Assembly (NCBI RefSeq): GCF_042159835.1
Contig: NZ_JBBVGT010000002.1
Location: forward strand, 248,001 to 312,000
Reading direction: 5' to 3'
Origin: Albibacterium profundi
Lineage (GTDB): Bacteria > Bacteroidota > Bacteroidia > Sphingobacteriales > Sphingobacteriaceae
Length of the DNA stretch: 64,000 bases
Part shown: in pieces, positions 35,821-44,939 of the stretch
Position numbering within the stretch: position 1 is the first letter of the stretch
Layout: each line of letters opens with the position of its first letter
Position numbers and translations under genes: made by a program
Notes under the pieces: generated by a model
Databases searched by the model: none
What the model was told of the DNA's origin: nothing
The model's input: the letters and a program-made list of their open reading frames with translations, nothing else

Positions 35821-36756
35821 ATGAAACGATCTCTACTACTTTTCGTTGTTCTTTCGGTATTGGGATTTACATCAACTACGCACAGTCAACTGAATATAAA
35901 AGCAAACCCAGTGGCGCTCGGAATTCCGCATGCTAATTTGGAAGAACGAGATACCTTGTCTAACAAGCTCATTAACATTGCATTCTTCGGTGTTGACCGG
36001 AGGAGCACGAGTGATTTCGGAAACTCGGACATCATTATGGTGGTGACGATTGACATGGAATCACATAAGGTTAAACTGTCGTCTATTATGCGAGATACCT
36101 ATGTTTCGATTTACGCACGCGGGAAAAATAAAATTAATGCCGCTTATCTGGAAGGGGGACCGCGACTGGCCATCCGTACGCTTAATGAAAATTTTGATCT
36201 GGCGATCCGCGATTATATCAGTGTGGATTTCTTTGGCTCGGCGAAGATAATTGAGGCTTTAGGCGGTGCGGAGATTGATGTCAAGCCGGAAGAACTTGAA
36301 TATCTGAATAATTATCTGGGTGAGATAGCCGGGATCGACGGTGTTCCAGCAAATTTTGTAAAGAAAGCTGGTGTGCAACGTTTGGATGGGAAACAGACGG
36401 TCGCTTATTCACGGATTCGGGCAGTTGGGAGGGGCGATTATGGGCGGATAAACAGACAGGCTACGGTCATGAATGCGCTAACCAAAAGCATTCAGGATAA
36501 AAAGGAAAACTTTATACAGATTGTATTAAAAGACATTGTCCCGAATATTGAGACCAATTTGGATTATGCACAGTTGTTTGAGATAGGCTCCGGTCTATTG
36601 CGTGCGAAGTCAAGAAAGCTGGAGCATGTGCGCTTCCCATTGGATAATGCTAGTGAGGGCGTGATGATTGACAAGATCTGGTACCTGTCTACTGATTTGG
36701 CAAAGACAACAAAATCATTGCATGGATTTATCTATGACGATATATATCCAGAATAG
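35821..36756 (+). CDS. LytR-CpsA-Psr (LCP) family protein
   Basis: A 311-residue exported protein with an N-terminal signal sequence (cleavage near THSQ). The LCP core runs from about residue 50 to 260: NIAFFGVDRR, SDIIMVVTIDMESHKVKLSS, IMRDTYV, KINAAY, YISVDFFG and the Arg-rich AYSRIRAVGRGDYGRINRQ. These Asp and Arg residues bind a polyprenyl pyrophosphate head group. In Gram-positives LCP enzymes attach lipid-linked glycans to peptidoglycan. In this Gram-negative EPS region it may transfer or release the polymer. Transcribed divergently from the sensor kinase, with operator e2 upstream. Confidence 0.9.
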   Translation: MKRSLLLFVVLSVLGFTSTTHSQLNIKANPVALGIPHANLEERDTLSNKLINIAFFGVDRRSTSDFGNSDIIMVVTIDMESHKVKLSSIMRDTYVSIYARGKNKINAAYLEGGPRLAIRTLNENFDLAIRDYISVDFFGSAKIIEALGGAEIDVKPEELEYLNNYLGEIAGIDGVPANFVKKAGVQRLDGKQTVAYSRIRAVGRGDYGRINRQATVMNALTKSIQDKKENFIQIVLKDIVPNIETNLDYAQLFEIGSGLLRAKSRKLEHVRFPLDNASEGVMIDKIWYLSTDLAKTTKSLHGFIYDDIYPE

Positions 36757-36764
36757 GATGGGAT

Positions 36765-38735
36765 CTATTCGGCTTCTTTAAAACGGATCAGGAAATGATG
36801 ATCCGGATACACTTTATGGTATTCGATGGAACCATTGAGCTGTTGCAGAAGGCCACGCATCAAACGGATTCCGGTGGTTTTACTTGTTTGAATATCGATT
36901 GCATCATCTAAACCTGGCCCGCTGTCTGAATATTTTAACTCAAACTCATTCTCTCCGATTTTATTGATAACGATCTCGATCTCATGGCTCCGCTCCTCGC
37001 CTTCCATGAGCAAGGTGTCATCATCGGGCGCCCCGTAACCACCAGTTCGGCTAATGCTGGATTCTGAAAATGCGTACTTCAGGGAATTGGTAATCAACTC
37101 GTTGACAACAAGTCCTACCGGAAGCGATGTATCGGCATTTAAAAAGACATTGACGCCTTTGATGTTGAGGTCGAGTGTGTCCAAAAAGGAACCGTCTACA
37201 TTGTATATTTCGAATAGGGACTCGCCTATTTCTTTGATAAAATCGCTCATCCGAATCCGATTAAGGCTCTTCTGACTATATAGGGTATTATGGATAATGG
37301 AAATGGTTTTTAGGCGACTCTTGCTCTTCTCGATCAGGTTAATGACTTCGGGGTGATGGATATTGCGAGCTTGGATGCTAAAGAGGCTACTGATAATTTG
37401 CAGATTGTTTTTTACACGATGATGGATCTCTCGTAATAGAGTTTCATTGTATTCATTTAACTGCCGCAAGGTGGTAAATTGGCGTTCGATTTTTTCGTTC
37501 TTAAGGTTGAGTATGCGTTCGTTTTTTGCCTTTTCGCGCAGACGGCCGTAAACTACAACACAGAGGATCACGGTTAAAATAAGGATACCAATTAAACCTT
37601 GACGAAAGTATTTGGCATGTGCCAACTCCATCTTCTGGAGATCGATCTGTTGCATCCGCTTTTCAGACTCATATTTCTGGCGCAAGTCTGCATCGAGGTT
37701 CATCCGCTCGCGAGAGTAAAGACTATCATCAGCTAGAGCAAACTGATCGTAAATACTGTCGGCTTTGATACGATTCCCTAATAAGTAATGGAGACGAAAG
37801 AGCAAATTGGACATGTGGTAAATGCCCTGGGTCTGTCCGCCAGCTCGAAGTAGTTCGCTTGCCTCTTTGGCTGCGATTAAGGATTCTTCAAAATTATCCT
37901 CTAGGTAATAGGCTTCGGAAAGCAACTTGGAATAGTTGGCTTTCATTAAATTATCTGAGTTCTCCTGAAGAAGCGGCTTGACCTGTGCTAGCACGTGATG
38001 AATTTCAGCCGGCTTCTCTAGTGCTTTATAAACTTGAGCTAACGTAAAAAGCGCACGCATCTGGTTATAGGAGCTGCCGATCGACTTGAACTCTGCGGCC
38101 GAGCGCCGACTGTAGTCGATGGCCTGATCAAATTCCTTTTTGTTGTTATAGCTAATACTGTATTGAAGGTAGATATGTCCGATTAAATTTTTATCGGCAA
38201 GCTTTTTAGCAGACGATTCAGCTTGCTGCAGATATTTAATAGCTTCATCGTATTCGCGCGTATAGTCGTTATGATGCATGGCTAACACAATGGTATTGCG
38301 GACAAGCGCTGCGTGATTTTTAAATTTTTCTGCAAGCTTTAGTGCTTCTAAAAGATGGCGGAGACCTTCTTGAGGTTGATTCTTTTTTATCAAGAGCAAG
38401 CCTAAGCGGCCGTAGGTATCGGGAATATTCTCTTCTCTATCTAGTAAATGAAAAAGAGTATTGGCTTTATTTAAATAAAGAATAGCAGAATCTACCTGCA
38501 TCAACCGATCAAACAGACATCCTTTGTAGAAGTAACCATCAGCTATGCCCGCATCATTATCTTCGGCTAGAGACAGTTGGAAAGCCTTATTGATAAGCAG
38601 CTCGGCTTCGGTTGCGTTTTCATTAATTTTCTCAAAACCGAGCCTATAGAGTGCATCAATGTCCTCTTTCTGTTGAGCAGCGTTCCCTACACCCCCAAGC
38701 AGAACCAACAAGCTGATCGTCAAGAGATATCTCAT
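36765..38735 (-). CDS. TPR-containing sensor kinase, HisKA_2 type
   Basis: A 656-residue protein: a signal sequence, about seven TPR-like helical repeats (residues 25-340) in the periplasm, one membrane helix near residue 380, a coiled coil, then a HisKA_2 block (REIHHRVKNNLQIISSLFSI) and an intact HATPase (VVNELITNSLKYAF, the DSGPGL box, GIRLMRGLLQQLNGSI). It is catalytically complete, unlike the kinase at 34367. It has no response regulator of its own next to it. It could supply phosphate to the EPS regulators or to an unlinked partner. It converges with the LytR-type gene. Confidence 0.9.
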   Translation of the reverse strand: MRYLLTISLLVLLGGVGNAAQQKEDIDALYRLGFEKINENATEAELLINKAFQLSLAEDNDAGIADGYFYKGCLFDRLMQVDSAILYLNKANTLFHLLDREENIPDTYGRLGLLLIKKNQPQEGLRHLLEALKLAEKFKNHAALVRNTIVLAMHHNDYTREYDEAIKYLQQAESSAKKLADKNLIGHIYLQYSISYNNKKEFDQAIDYSRRSAAEFKSIGSSYNQMRALFTLAQVYKALEKPAEIHHVLAQVKPLLQENSDNLMKANYSKLLSEAYYLEDNFEESLIAAKEASELLRAGGQTQGIYHMSNLLFRLHYLLGNRIKADSIYDQFALADDSLYSRERMNLDADLRQKYESEKRMQQIDLQKMELAHAKYFRQGLIGILILTVILCVVVYGRLREKAKNERILNLKNEKIERQFTTLRQLNEYNETLLREIHHRVKNNLQIISSLFSIQARNIHHPEVINLIEKSKSRLKTISIIHNTLYSQKSLNRIRMSDFIKEIGESLFEIYNVDGSFLDTLDLNIKGVNVFLNADTSLPVGLVVNELITNSLKYAFSESSISRTGGYGAPDDDTLLMEGEERSHEIEIVINKIGENEFELKYSDSGPGLDDAIDIQTSKTTGIRLMRGLLQQLNGSIEYHKVYPDHHFLIRFKEAE

Positions 38736-38863
38736 GGAAGGTTTATAATTTCCAATGTAACATTATTGCAATATATACATAAAATCCTTATTAGGATAAC
38801 AAATATATAGAATATTTTTTATTTCATTATCTTTAACAAAAAACTAATAGCGGGCAACAATTG

Positions 38864-38919
38864 TTAACATTAAATTAACATTGGATTAACTTCTTGTAAA
38901 CATTCTCTTAATACCTTTG
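38864..38919 (+). promoter_or_regulatory. Pho box repeats plus -7 box of pst operon
   Basis: Four 11-bp units in exact register: TTAACATTAAA, TTAACATTGGA, TTAACTTCTTG, TAAACATTCTC (38864-38907). TTAA follows directly, then the -7 box TACCTTTG (38912-38919). The layout of 11-bp direct repeats just upstream of the promoter matches PhoB-type activation. The pstS ATG (38927) is only 7 bp beyond the box, so the mRNA is probably leaderless or nearly so. Confidence 0.75.
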
Positions 38920-38926
38920 CGGCGAG

Positions 38927-39928
38927 ATGCAGCTAAAAAAGACTCTTATACAACAAATCGGCTTAATACTACTGTTAGGCTTATTTTCGGCTTGTTTTAA
39001 AACCTATAAAGGTAAGATCAATATTGACGGATCTAGTACTGTATATCCGCTGACCGAGGCAGTTTCCGAAGAATTTCGTAAAATAGAACCTGACATCCGA
39101 GTTACCGTGGGTGTATCAGGTACGGGCGGTGGCTTCAAGAAATTCATCCGAAATGAACTGGACATTAGCAATGCTTCCCGCCCTATAAGCGCATCGGAAA
39201 CAAAAGCTGCGGCAGAAGCCGGAATAGAATTCATCGAGCTGCCCGTTTCTTACGATGGTTTAGCCGTGGTTGTGAGTCCGCAAAACGATTTCATAGATTA
39301 TCTGACGGTTGCAGAACTTCATAAAATGTGGGCGCCGGAAAGTCAGGGTAAAATCATGCGTTGGAACCAGATTAGACCGGAATGGCCGGATAGACCGTTA
39401 AATTTATACGGGGCTGGTACGTCGTCGGGAACGTATGATTATTTTACGGAGGCGATCAATGGAAAAGCGAAAGCTTCCAGAGGTGACTATACGGCGAGCG
39501 AGGATGATAACGTATTGGTTCAGGGGGTGTCTACCGATATCAACGGATTGGGTTATTTCGGTTTAGCTTACTATTCGGAGAATGCCGACAAACTAAAGTT
39601 GGTTCCTATTAAAGTAGATGAAAATAGCGATGCGGTAGCTCCTTCTGATGAGACAGTTCAAAATGGAACCTACCAACCGCTTGCGCGACCTGAATTTATC
39701 TATGTGAACAAGAGTTCTGCTTCACTCCCCCATATACAGAAATACATCAAATTCTACATGGAAAATGCAGGCACATTGGCCAAAGAAGTCGGCTATGTAG
39801 CACTGCCTCCTGAAGTTTATAAATTATCCTACGAAAAGTTTAAAAATCTGCAAACAGGTTCTATCTTTGAAAACGAATCTATCGTGGGTGCGAATCTGCT
39901 CGAATTGTTAAAAAAACAGACTGACTAA
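38927..39928 (+). CDS. pstS: Phosphate ABC transporter, substrate-binding lipoprotein
   Basis: A 333-residue phosphate-binding protein. A lipobox (LFSAC, Cys near residue 22) anchors it to the membrane. The binding segments are clear: IDGSSTVYPLTEAVSEEF, SGTGGGFKKF, ISNASRPIS and GAGTSSGTYDYF. It delivers phosphate to PstCA. It is the first gene of pstSCAB-phoU, 3 bp before pstC, and is preceded by a Pho box. Confidence 0.95.
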   Translation: MQLKKTLIQQIGLILLLGLFSACFKTYKGKINIDGSSTVYPLTEAVSEEFRKIEPDIRVTVGVSGTGGGFKKFIRNELDISNASRPISASETKAAAEAGIEFIELPVSYDGLAVVVSPQNDFIDYLTVAELHKMWAPESQGKIMRWNQIRPEWPDRPLNLYGAGTSSGTYDYFTEAINGKAKASRGDYTASEDDNVLVQGVSTDINGLGYFGLAYYSENADKLKLVPIKVDENSDAVAPSDETVQNGTYQPLARPEFIYVNKSSASLPHIQKYIKFYMENAGTLAKEVGYVALPPEVYKLSYEKFKNLQTGSIFENESIVGANLLELLKKQTD

Positions 39929-39931
39929 GAA

Positions 39932-40819
39932 ATGGCAAAATCACCTGTTAAATCTGAGAGACTCATCGAAGCGGTGATGATTTTCTGCAGTTTAATCTCG
40001 GTTCTGACTACAATAGGAATCATTCTGGTTCTATCTATCGATACAATCAAATTCTTTTCAGAGGTATCAATTGTTGAGTTTTTCACGGATTTGGAATGGA
40101 CTCCTTTATTTGAGGATCAACATTTTGGTATACTACCGCTTCTGTCCGGGACGATATTAACAACCTTAATCGCTACCCTATTGGCTGTGCCAGTGGGCGT
40201 GAGTATCGCTGTATATCTGAATGAATATGCTTCAAAAAAATTCACGTCGGCCGTAAAGCCGATACTTGAGGTATTAGCTGCCATCCCAACCGTTGTTTAT
40301 GGTTTCTTTGCTTTGCAATTTGTTACCCCATTGTTGCAACAGTTTATCCCTAGTTTAGCTGGTTTTAACGCATTATCTCCAGGAATTGTCATGGGAATTA
40401 TGATTATCCCTTACATCACTTCGTTGAGTGAGGATGCTCTGAGAGCGGTGCCGAACTCATTACGAGAAGCGAGTTACGGCCTGGGTGCTAATAAGTTACA
40501 AACGGCTTTTAGAGTTATGGTACCAGCGGCTAGTTCAGGTATTATTGTATCCATTATATTGGCTATTTCCAGAGCGCTGGGTGAGACCATGATTGTTGCG
40601 ATAGCTGCCGGACAGCAACCTAACTTAACGTTGAACCCACTAGAGTCTGTGGAAACGATCACAACCTACATAGTCCAGGTGAGTATGGGTGATGTTCCTC
40701 AGGATTCTTTGGAATACCGAACCATCTTTGCAGCGGGTATTACCCTCTTCGCATTTACATTTTTGCTGAATAATATTTCGTTCTGGATTCAAAAAAAATA
40801 TCAAAACCGTTATGACTAA
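39932..40819 (+). CDS. pstC: Phosphate ABC transporter permease
   Basis: A 295-residue inner-membrane permease with about six helices. It has PVGVSIAVYLNEYASKK, AIPTVVYGFFAL and the ABC-interacting EAA loop (LREASYGLGANKLQTAFRVM). It pairs with PstA to form the phosphate channel. It overlaps pstA by 8 bp and lies 3 bp after pstS. Confidence 0.95.
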   Translation: MAKSPVKSERLIEAVMIFCSLISVLTTIGIILVLSIDTIKFFSEVSIVEFFTDLEWTPLFEDQHFGILPLLSGTILTTLIATLLAVPVGVSIAVYLNEYASKKFTSAVKPILEVLAAIPTVVYGFFALQFVTPLLQQFIPSLAGFNALSPGIVMGIMIIPYITSLSEDALRAVPNSLREASYGLGANKLQTAFRVMVPAASSGIIVSIILAISRALGETMIVAIAAGQQPNLTLNPLESVETITTYIVQVSMGDVPQDSLEYRTIFAAGITLFAFTFLLNNISFWIQKKYQNRYD

Positions 40820-41675
40820 CAAGGTTCTCTTTTCTCCTAAGACAAAAGATAGGCTCTTTCGGATTTATGCGATCAGTTGTACGGTCTTTGCTTTGCTCGT
40901 ACTGGCAGTATTGCTAATCGACATTCTAATAAAAGGCGCTACACGCATTAATTGGTCTTTCTTCACAAATCTCCCGTCGCGGCATCCAGAAGAAACAGGT
41001 ATCTATACGGCTTTAGCCGGTATGGTGAGCTTACTGATCTTTACACTACTCGTTGCGCTTCCGATTGGCATCATGGCTGGCATTTACCTTCAGGAATATG
41101 GCCAGAAAAATCGTCTTGCAAAATTCATTGAAATTAATATATCAAACTTGGCAGGGGTTCCTTCGGTAATCTACGGTATCCTGGGTTTGCAGGTCTTCGT
41201 CCGAATGGCTAACTTAGGGAATAGCATTTTAGCTGGTTCCCTCACATTATCGTTGTTGATTATGCCAATTATCATTGTGTCGACAAGGGAAGCCATCAAA
41301 GCGGTCCCTGACTCCTTGAGACAGGCTGCTTATGGATTGGGGGCAACGAAATGGCAAACGATTAGAAGGGTGGTATTGCCGGCATCATTTGGTGGGATTA
41401 TGACAGGGATTATTCTGTCTACGTCGCGCGCAATCGGTGAAACCGCTCCTTTGATTGTCGTAGGTGCATTGGCTTATGTACCTTTTATACCTGAAGGGCC
41501 ACTGGATCAATACACTTCCCTACCTATTCAGATATTTAACTGGACATCAAGACCACAACAGGGTTTTGTGATTAGCGCGGCAGCCGGAATTATTGTGTTA
41601 TTACTATTCACATTTATATTAAATGGTATAGCTATCTATTTAAGGAACAAATGGTACAAAAAAACAAGTCAGTAA
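40812..41675 (+). CDS. pstA: Phosphate ABC transporter permease
   Basis: A 287-residue permease with about six helices. Typical PstA segments are PIGIMAGIYLQEYGQKN, GVPSVIYGILGL, SLRQAAYGLGATKWQTI (EAA loop) and STSRAIGETAPLIVVGAL. It partners PstC. The gene overlaps pstC by 8 bp and pstB by 25 bp. Confidence 0.95.
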   Translation: MTNKVLFSPKTKDRLFRIYAISCTVFALLVLAVLLIDILIKGATRINWSFFTNLPSRHPEETGIYTALAGMVSLLIFTLLVALPIGIMAGIYLQEYGQKNRLAKFIEINISNLAGVPSVIYGILGLQVFVRMANLGNSILAGSLTLSLLIMPIIIVSTREAIKAVPDSLRQAAYGLGATKWQTIRRVVLPASFGGIMTGIILSTSRAIGETAPLIVVGALAYVPFIPEGPLDQYTSLPIQIFNWTSRPQQGFVISAAAGIIVLLLFTFILNGIAIYLRNKWYKKTSQ

Positions 41676-42442
41676 AGGAATTAAACCCGAAGTTCAAACT
41701 TGAAACAAGGAAGTTGAACCTTCATTATGGACCAAAGCATGCATTAAAGGATGTTTCGATACAAATGATGGCGAATACTGTTACAGCATTTATAGGGCCA
41801 TCAGGTTGTGGTAAATCTACTTTCCTACGATGCTTTAACCGGATGAACGACCTGATTGAGAGTGCGAAGATTGAGGGTGAAGTTCTGGTGGATAGCGTAG
41901 ATATCTATAAGAATGAGATTGACATTTATGAATATCGGAAGAAGGTGGGTATGGTTTTCCAAAAGCCGAACCCGTTTCCGAAGTCAATTTATGAGAATGT
42001 GGCCTTCGGACTCCGTATTAACGGTGAAAAATCAAAGGAATATATTGAGGAAACGGTAGAGAGTGCTTTGAAGCAAGCTGCCTTATGGGAGGAAGTGAAA
42101 GACAATCTGCATAAGTCCGCCATGGCACTTTCAGGTGGGCAACAGCAACGACTTTGTATTGCGCGGGCAATTGCGGTTAAACCCTCTGTATTATTGATGG
42201 ATGAGCCGGCATCAGCGCTTGACCCGATCTCGACAACCAAGATTGAAGAGCTGATCCACTCGCTAAAGGAAGATTATACAATTGTAATCGTTACACATAA
42301 TATGCAACAAGCTGCTAGAATTAGCGATAAAACTGCGTATTTTTACTTAGGCGAATTGATCGAATATGATATGACAGAAAAAATATTCACCAATCCGGCT
42401 AAGGAACAAACTGAAAATTACATAACCGGTAGGTTCGGGTAG
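41651..42442 (+). CDS. pstB: Phosphate ABC transporter ATPase
   Basis: A 263-residue ATPase with Walker A (GPSGCGKST), a Q-loop (GMVFQKPNPFP), signature LSGGQQQR, Walker B (LLMDEPASALD) and the switch His in VTHNM. RCFNRMNDL is typical of PstB. Length is usual. The gene overlaps pstA and is followed after 36 bp by phoU. Confidence 0.96.
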   Translation: MVQKNKSVKELNPKFKLETRKLNLHYGPKHALKDVSIQMMANTVTAFIGPSGCGKSTFLRCFNRMNDLIESAKIEGEVLVDSVDIYKNEIDIYEYRKKVGMVFQKPNPFPKSIYENVAFGLRINGEKSKEYIEETVESALKQAALWEEVKDNLHKSAMALSGGQQQRLCIARAIAVKPSVLLMDEPASALDPISTTKIEELIHSLKEDYTIVIVTHNMQQAARISDKTAYFYLGELIEYDMTEKIFTNPAKEQTENYITGRFG

Positions 42443-42478
42443 TTCTAGATTATTTGATTTACATTATTAGGGTTATAT

Positions 42479-43132
42479 ATGATACATCTGGATAAAGAAT
42501 TAGAGCAATTAAAAAAGACCACAATTAACATGTGGGTGCTCGTTGAATCTCAAATTGAGAAGGCCTATCAAGCATTGATCAATGATGATAATGATTTGGC
42601 AAGGGAGGTAATCAGCAATGAAAAGCGGGTTAACTCGATGGAGTTGAAGATTGATAGTGACTGTGAAGATATCTTTGCACTTTACAATCCAGTTGCAGGC
42701 GACCTGCGTACGGTGTTGGCGACCCTCAAGATCAACAATAACTTGGAACGTATTGGCGACTTGGCCGAAGGAATCTGTAAGCATATTATTAGTGAGTCGA
42801 ATGCATTTGACGCAGAACTACTGAAAGCTACGGAAATTCACGAAATGTATGAGGCTGCAATTGGTATCATGGAGGATGTTTTAAAAGCTTATATCGATGA
42901 GGACACGAAGTTGGCAAGGACGATTTTTAAAAAGGATGAGATCTTGAATGAGATCAATATGATGGCGACTCAAAACATTAAGGAATATATCGGATCGGAT
43001 CTCAGCAAGATTGAACAGGGACTGAACTTTCTATCAATCATAAGAAAACTAGAGCGTGTGGGAGATCAGTTAACGAATATTGCTGAAGAAATTATCTTCT
43101 CACACGAAGCAAAGGTTTTAAAACACTTATAA
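42479..43132 (+). CDS. phoU: Phosphate signalling regulator
   Basis: A 217-residue all-helical protein with the two three-helix PhoU repeats and their metal-binding acidic motifs (IDSDCEDIFALYNPVAGDLR, NNLERIGDLAEGI, KLERVGDQLTNIAEEI). PhoU links PstB to the sensor kinase and limits phosphate uptake. It is the last gene of the pst operon and ends inside a strong bidirectional terminator. No phoR/phoB pair was seen in the window. Confidence 0.95.
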   Translation: MIHLDKELEQLKKTTINMWVLVESQIEKAYQALINDDNDLAREVISNEKRVNSMELKIDSDCEDIFALYNPVAGDLRTVLATLKINNNLERIGDLAEGICKHIISESNAFDAELLKATEIHEMYEAAIGIMEDVLKAYIDEDTKLARTIFKKDEILNEINMMATQNIKEYIGSDLSKIEQGLNFLSIIRKLERVGDQLTNIAEEIIFSHEAKVLKHL

Positions 43133-43163
43133 ATACCGCTAATGCATGACACTAGCGGTATTT
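43131..43163. terminator. Bidirectional terminator
   Basis: A perfect 11-bp stem AAATACCGCTA / TAGCGGTATTT (43131-43141 and 43153-43163, loop 11) overlaps the phoU stop and the end of the convergent YdeI gene. The TACC...GGTA resemblance to the EPS operator is coincidental. Confidence 0.8.
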
Positions 43164-43742
43164 ATCGTTCATGCCCACGCCTTTCTCTATCATCGGAATA
43201 ATTTTCTCCAAGCGCGCCGTTTTTGTTTTATCCTGTTTCGCAGAGCTAATGTAATCAGCATATTCGCGCTGTTTACCTTTACTCAAAGCGTCAAATGCTT
43301 CCTTTAGGGAAGAATTACTTGTAAGAATGATTTCTAATTCAGCGGGGATAATCAAAGGCTTGTTTCGATTGGGTTTAAAAACCTTCCCCTGTTTCAGGTT
43401 CTCGATTGCCTCATATACATAGGAGAGCAAAATATCACGGTCTATATCATCGATGGAGGTAAAACGCATTTGTCGTAACCCACCAGTCTTACCTTCCTGT
43501 GCGTTTACTAAAACACCTTCCGAATCCTTCAAAAAACCACCATTATGAAACCATACTGCAAAGTGAGCTTTGAAGCCGGCTATGCTTACAACGTTTTTAC
43601 CATTGTACATGTAGACCGGTGTTCCCCATTTGATGGTTTCTTCCAGCTCAGCGCTTAAAAATATGTTTCTGAGAACCGTTAGTTCGGGTTTCCAAGTCTC
43701 TAGTCCGTCGAAAAAGGAATCTGCATTTTTCAATGATTTCAT
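43152..43742 (-). CDS. YdeI/OmdA-like protein (DUF1801)
   Basis: A 196-residue cytosolic protein. The N-terminal DUF1801 domain has ETIKWGTPVYMYNGKNVVSIAGFKA-type residues and FAVWFHNGG. The C-terminal YdeI segment reads LKEAFDALSKGKQREYADYI and SAKQDKTKTARLEKI. Related proteins are linked to antimicrobial peptide tolerance and bacteriocin resistance, but their biochemical role is uncertain. It is a single gene convergent with phoU. Confidence 0.85.
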   Translation of the reverse strand: MKSLKNADSFFDGLETWKPELTVLRNIFLSAELEETIKWGTPVYMYNGKNVVSIAGFKAHFAVWFHNGGFLKDSEGVLVNAQEGKTGGLRQMRFTSIDDIDRDILLSYVYEAIENLKQGKVFKPNRNKPLIIPAELEIILTSNSSLKEAFDALSKGKQREYADYISSAKQDKTKTARLEKIIPMIEKGVGMNDKYR

Positions 43743-43775
43743 AATACGATGAGTTATTAGACGCTAGTCATTTAA

Positions 43776-44180
43776 TTATAAGATTTTTTTATCCCTAAAT
43801 ACCCAATAGGTTTGCAGCGTATAATTGAAACCCAACGAAACGACTATATCAACCAGTACGCGACTTATTTTGTAATCGATAAGCAACCAGCTGGTTACTA
43901 AATAGGTACCAAGCGACTTCAACAGAATACTGCCTAATACAACGACAATAAATTTTATTAATTGTTTGCCGACTCCCAAATGGTGAACTCGATAGGTCCA
44001 GTATCGATTGATAGAAAAATTAACAACAGCCCCGATAAGTCCGCTGATTATAATGGATATGGGATAGTAGATATTGAGTAGTTCGGTGCAGATGATCATC
44101 ACCGCATAATCCACTAAGCCACCGCTGAAAGCTGATACTTGGGCTTTCGAAAATGTGCGTATGGAAGATGCTTTTTTCAC
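43776..44180 (-). CDS. GtrA-family membrane protein
   Basis: A 134-residue protein with four helices and the GtrA pattern: an early SAFSGGLVDYAVM segment, a charged NFSINRYWTY between helices 2 and 3, and a final LGFNYTLQTYWVF. GtrA proteins are thought to flip lipid-linked sugars or to accompany membrane glycosyltransferases. The start is a GTG, 4 bp after the stop of the CDP-alcohol transferase gene, so both form one unit. Confidence 0.85.
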   Translation of the reverse strand: MKKASSIRTFSKAQVSAFSGGLVDYAVMIICTELLNIYYPISIIISGLIGAVVNFSINRYWTYRVHHLGVGKQLIKFIVVVLGSILLKSLGTYLVTSWLLIDYKISRVLVDIVVSLGFNYTLQTYWVFRDKKIL

Positions 44181-44184
44181 CTTA

Positions 44185-44862
44185 CTATTTTTTTTCTTCT
44201 ATATCTCTCAGATCACCGAGGTCAAGGAGAGTATTGGTATCTTTGATATTAATCAGGAGAAGAACTACACAAATGGCACTAATAAAATAGTGAATGGTAT
44301 GGGGAAATATCAGCTCGATAAGGATAATGGCGCTGATGATGACGCGAATTTCAGTCGGTCCGACGCTCCCTGCATCAATGGAATATACATTGGTGATCTT
44401 ATAGCGAAGTTGTGAAATAATCATCGCCCAACCGTAGAGAGCGACCAGGATAAAGGCGACAATTTCAAAACCTGGATCTGCATAAAGGAAATACCCGAGG
44501 CCGATAATGACCGTACCAATCCAATCCATGATGATATCTAATGAAAACCCATACCACCTACGCGGGATCTTCCGAAAATAAGCGATACGCCCGTCGAGCG
44601 AATCACCGAACCAGTTGATAAAGAAACCCAGGGGGCCGAGAAGTAGAAAGCTACGATCGACATAATAAGCAAGAGCAAAACCAATAAAGATAAGAATGGA
44701 ACCTCCAATACCAATACCGGTTAACATATTAGGACTGACCCAGCTTGGCACCCGTTCGACAAGGTACAGAATCAATTTTTGCTCAGACTCCTTCAAGATA
44801 TTCGTTCGCTTCCGATCTTTAAATAGCTTTCGGTCACCTTGCTTGTCGCCCCTACTTTCCAT
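44185..44862 (-). CDS. CDP-alcohol phosphatidyltransferase family protein
   Basis: A membrane protein of about 225 residues with five or six helices. The family motif (D-G-x2-A-R-x8-G-x3-D-x3-D) appears as GDSLDGRIAYFRKIPRRWYG and FSLDIIMD. It should transfer an alcohol or polyol phosphate from or to a CDP-activated lipid. Product is unknown. I use the ATG at 44862; the longer frame begins with a TTG at 44913. Confidence 0.85.
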   Translation of the reverse strand: MESRGDKQGDRKLFKDRKRTNILKESEQKLILYLVERVPSWVSPNMLTGIGIGGSILIFIGFALAYYVDRSFLLLGPLGFFINWFGDSLDGRIAYFRKIPRRWYGFSLDIIMDWIGTVIIGLGYFLYADPGFEIVAFILVALYGWAMIISQLRYKITNVYSIDAGSVGPTEIRVIISAIILIELIFPHTIHYFISAICVVLLLINIKDTNTLLDLGDLRDIEEKK

Positions 44863-44939
44863 AAGTAATTTTATATAGTATAAACGCAAAGATAAGAAAA
44901 GATGAGAAAGCAATAACCAAAGATAAACTAAAACAATAG

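Noticed and set aside
38864..38907. CRISPR-like short direct repeats
   Set aside because: Units are 11 bp without spacers and sit at the pst promoter; they fit a Pho box.
43131..43163. TACC...GGTA palindrome resembling the EPS operator
   Set aside because: The TACC to GGTA distance is far longer than 8 bp, and the element is an 11-bp stem between convergent genes; it is a terminator.
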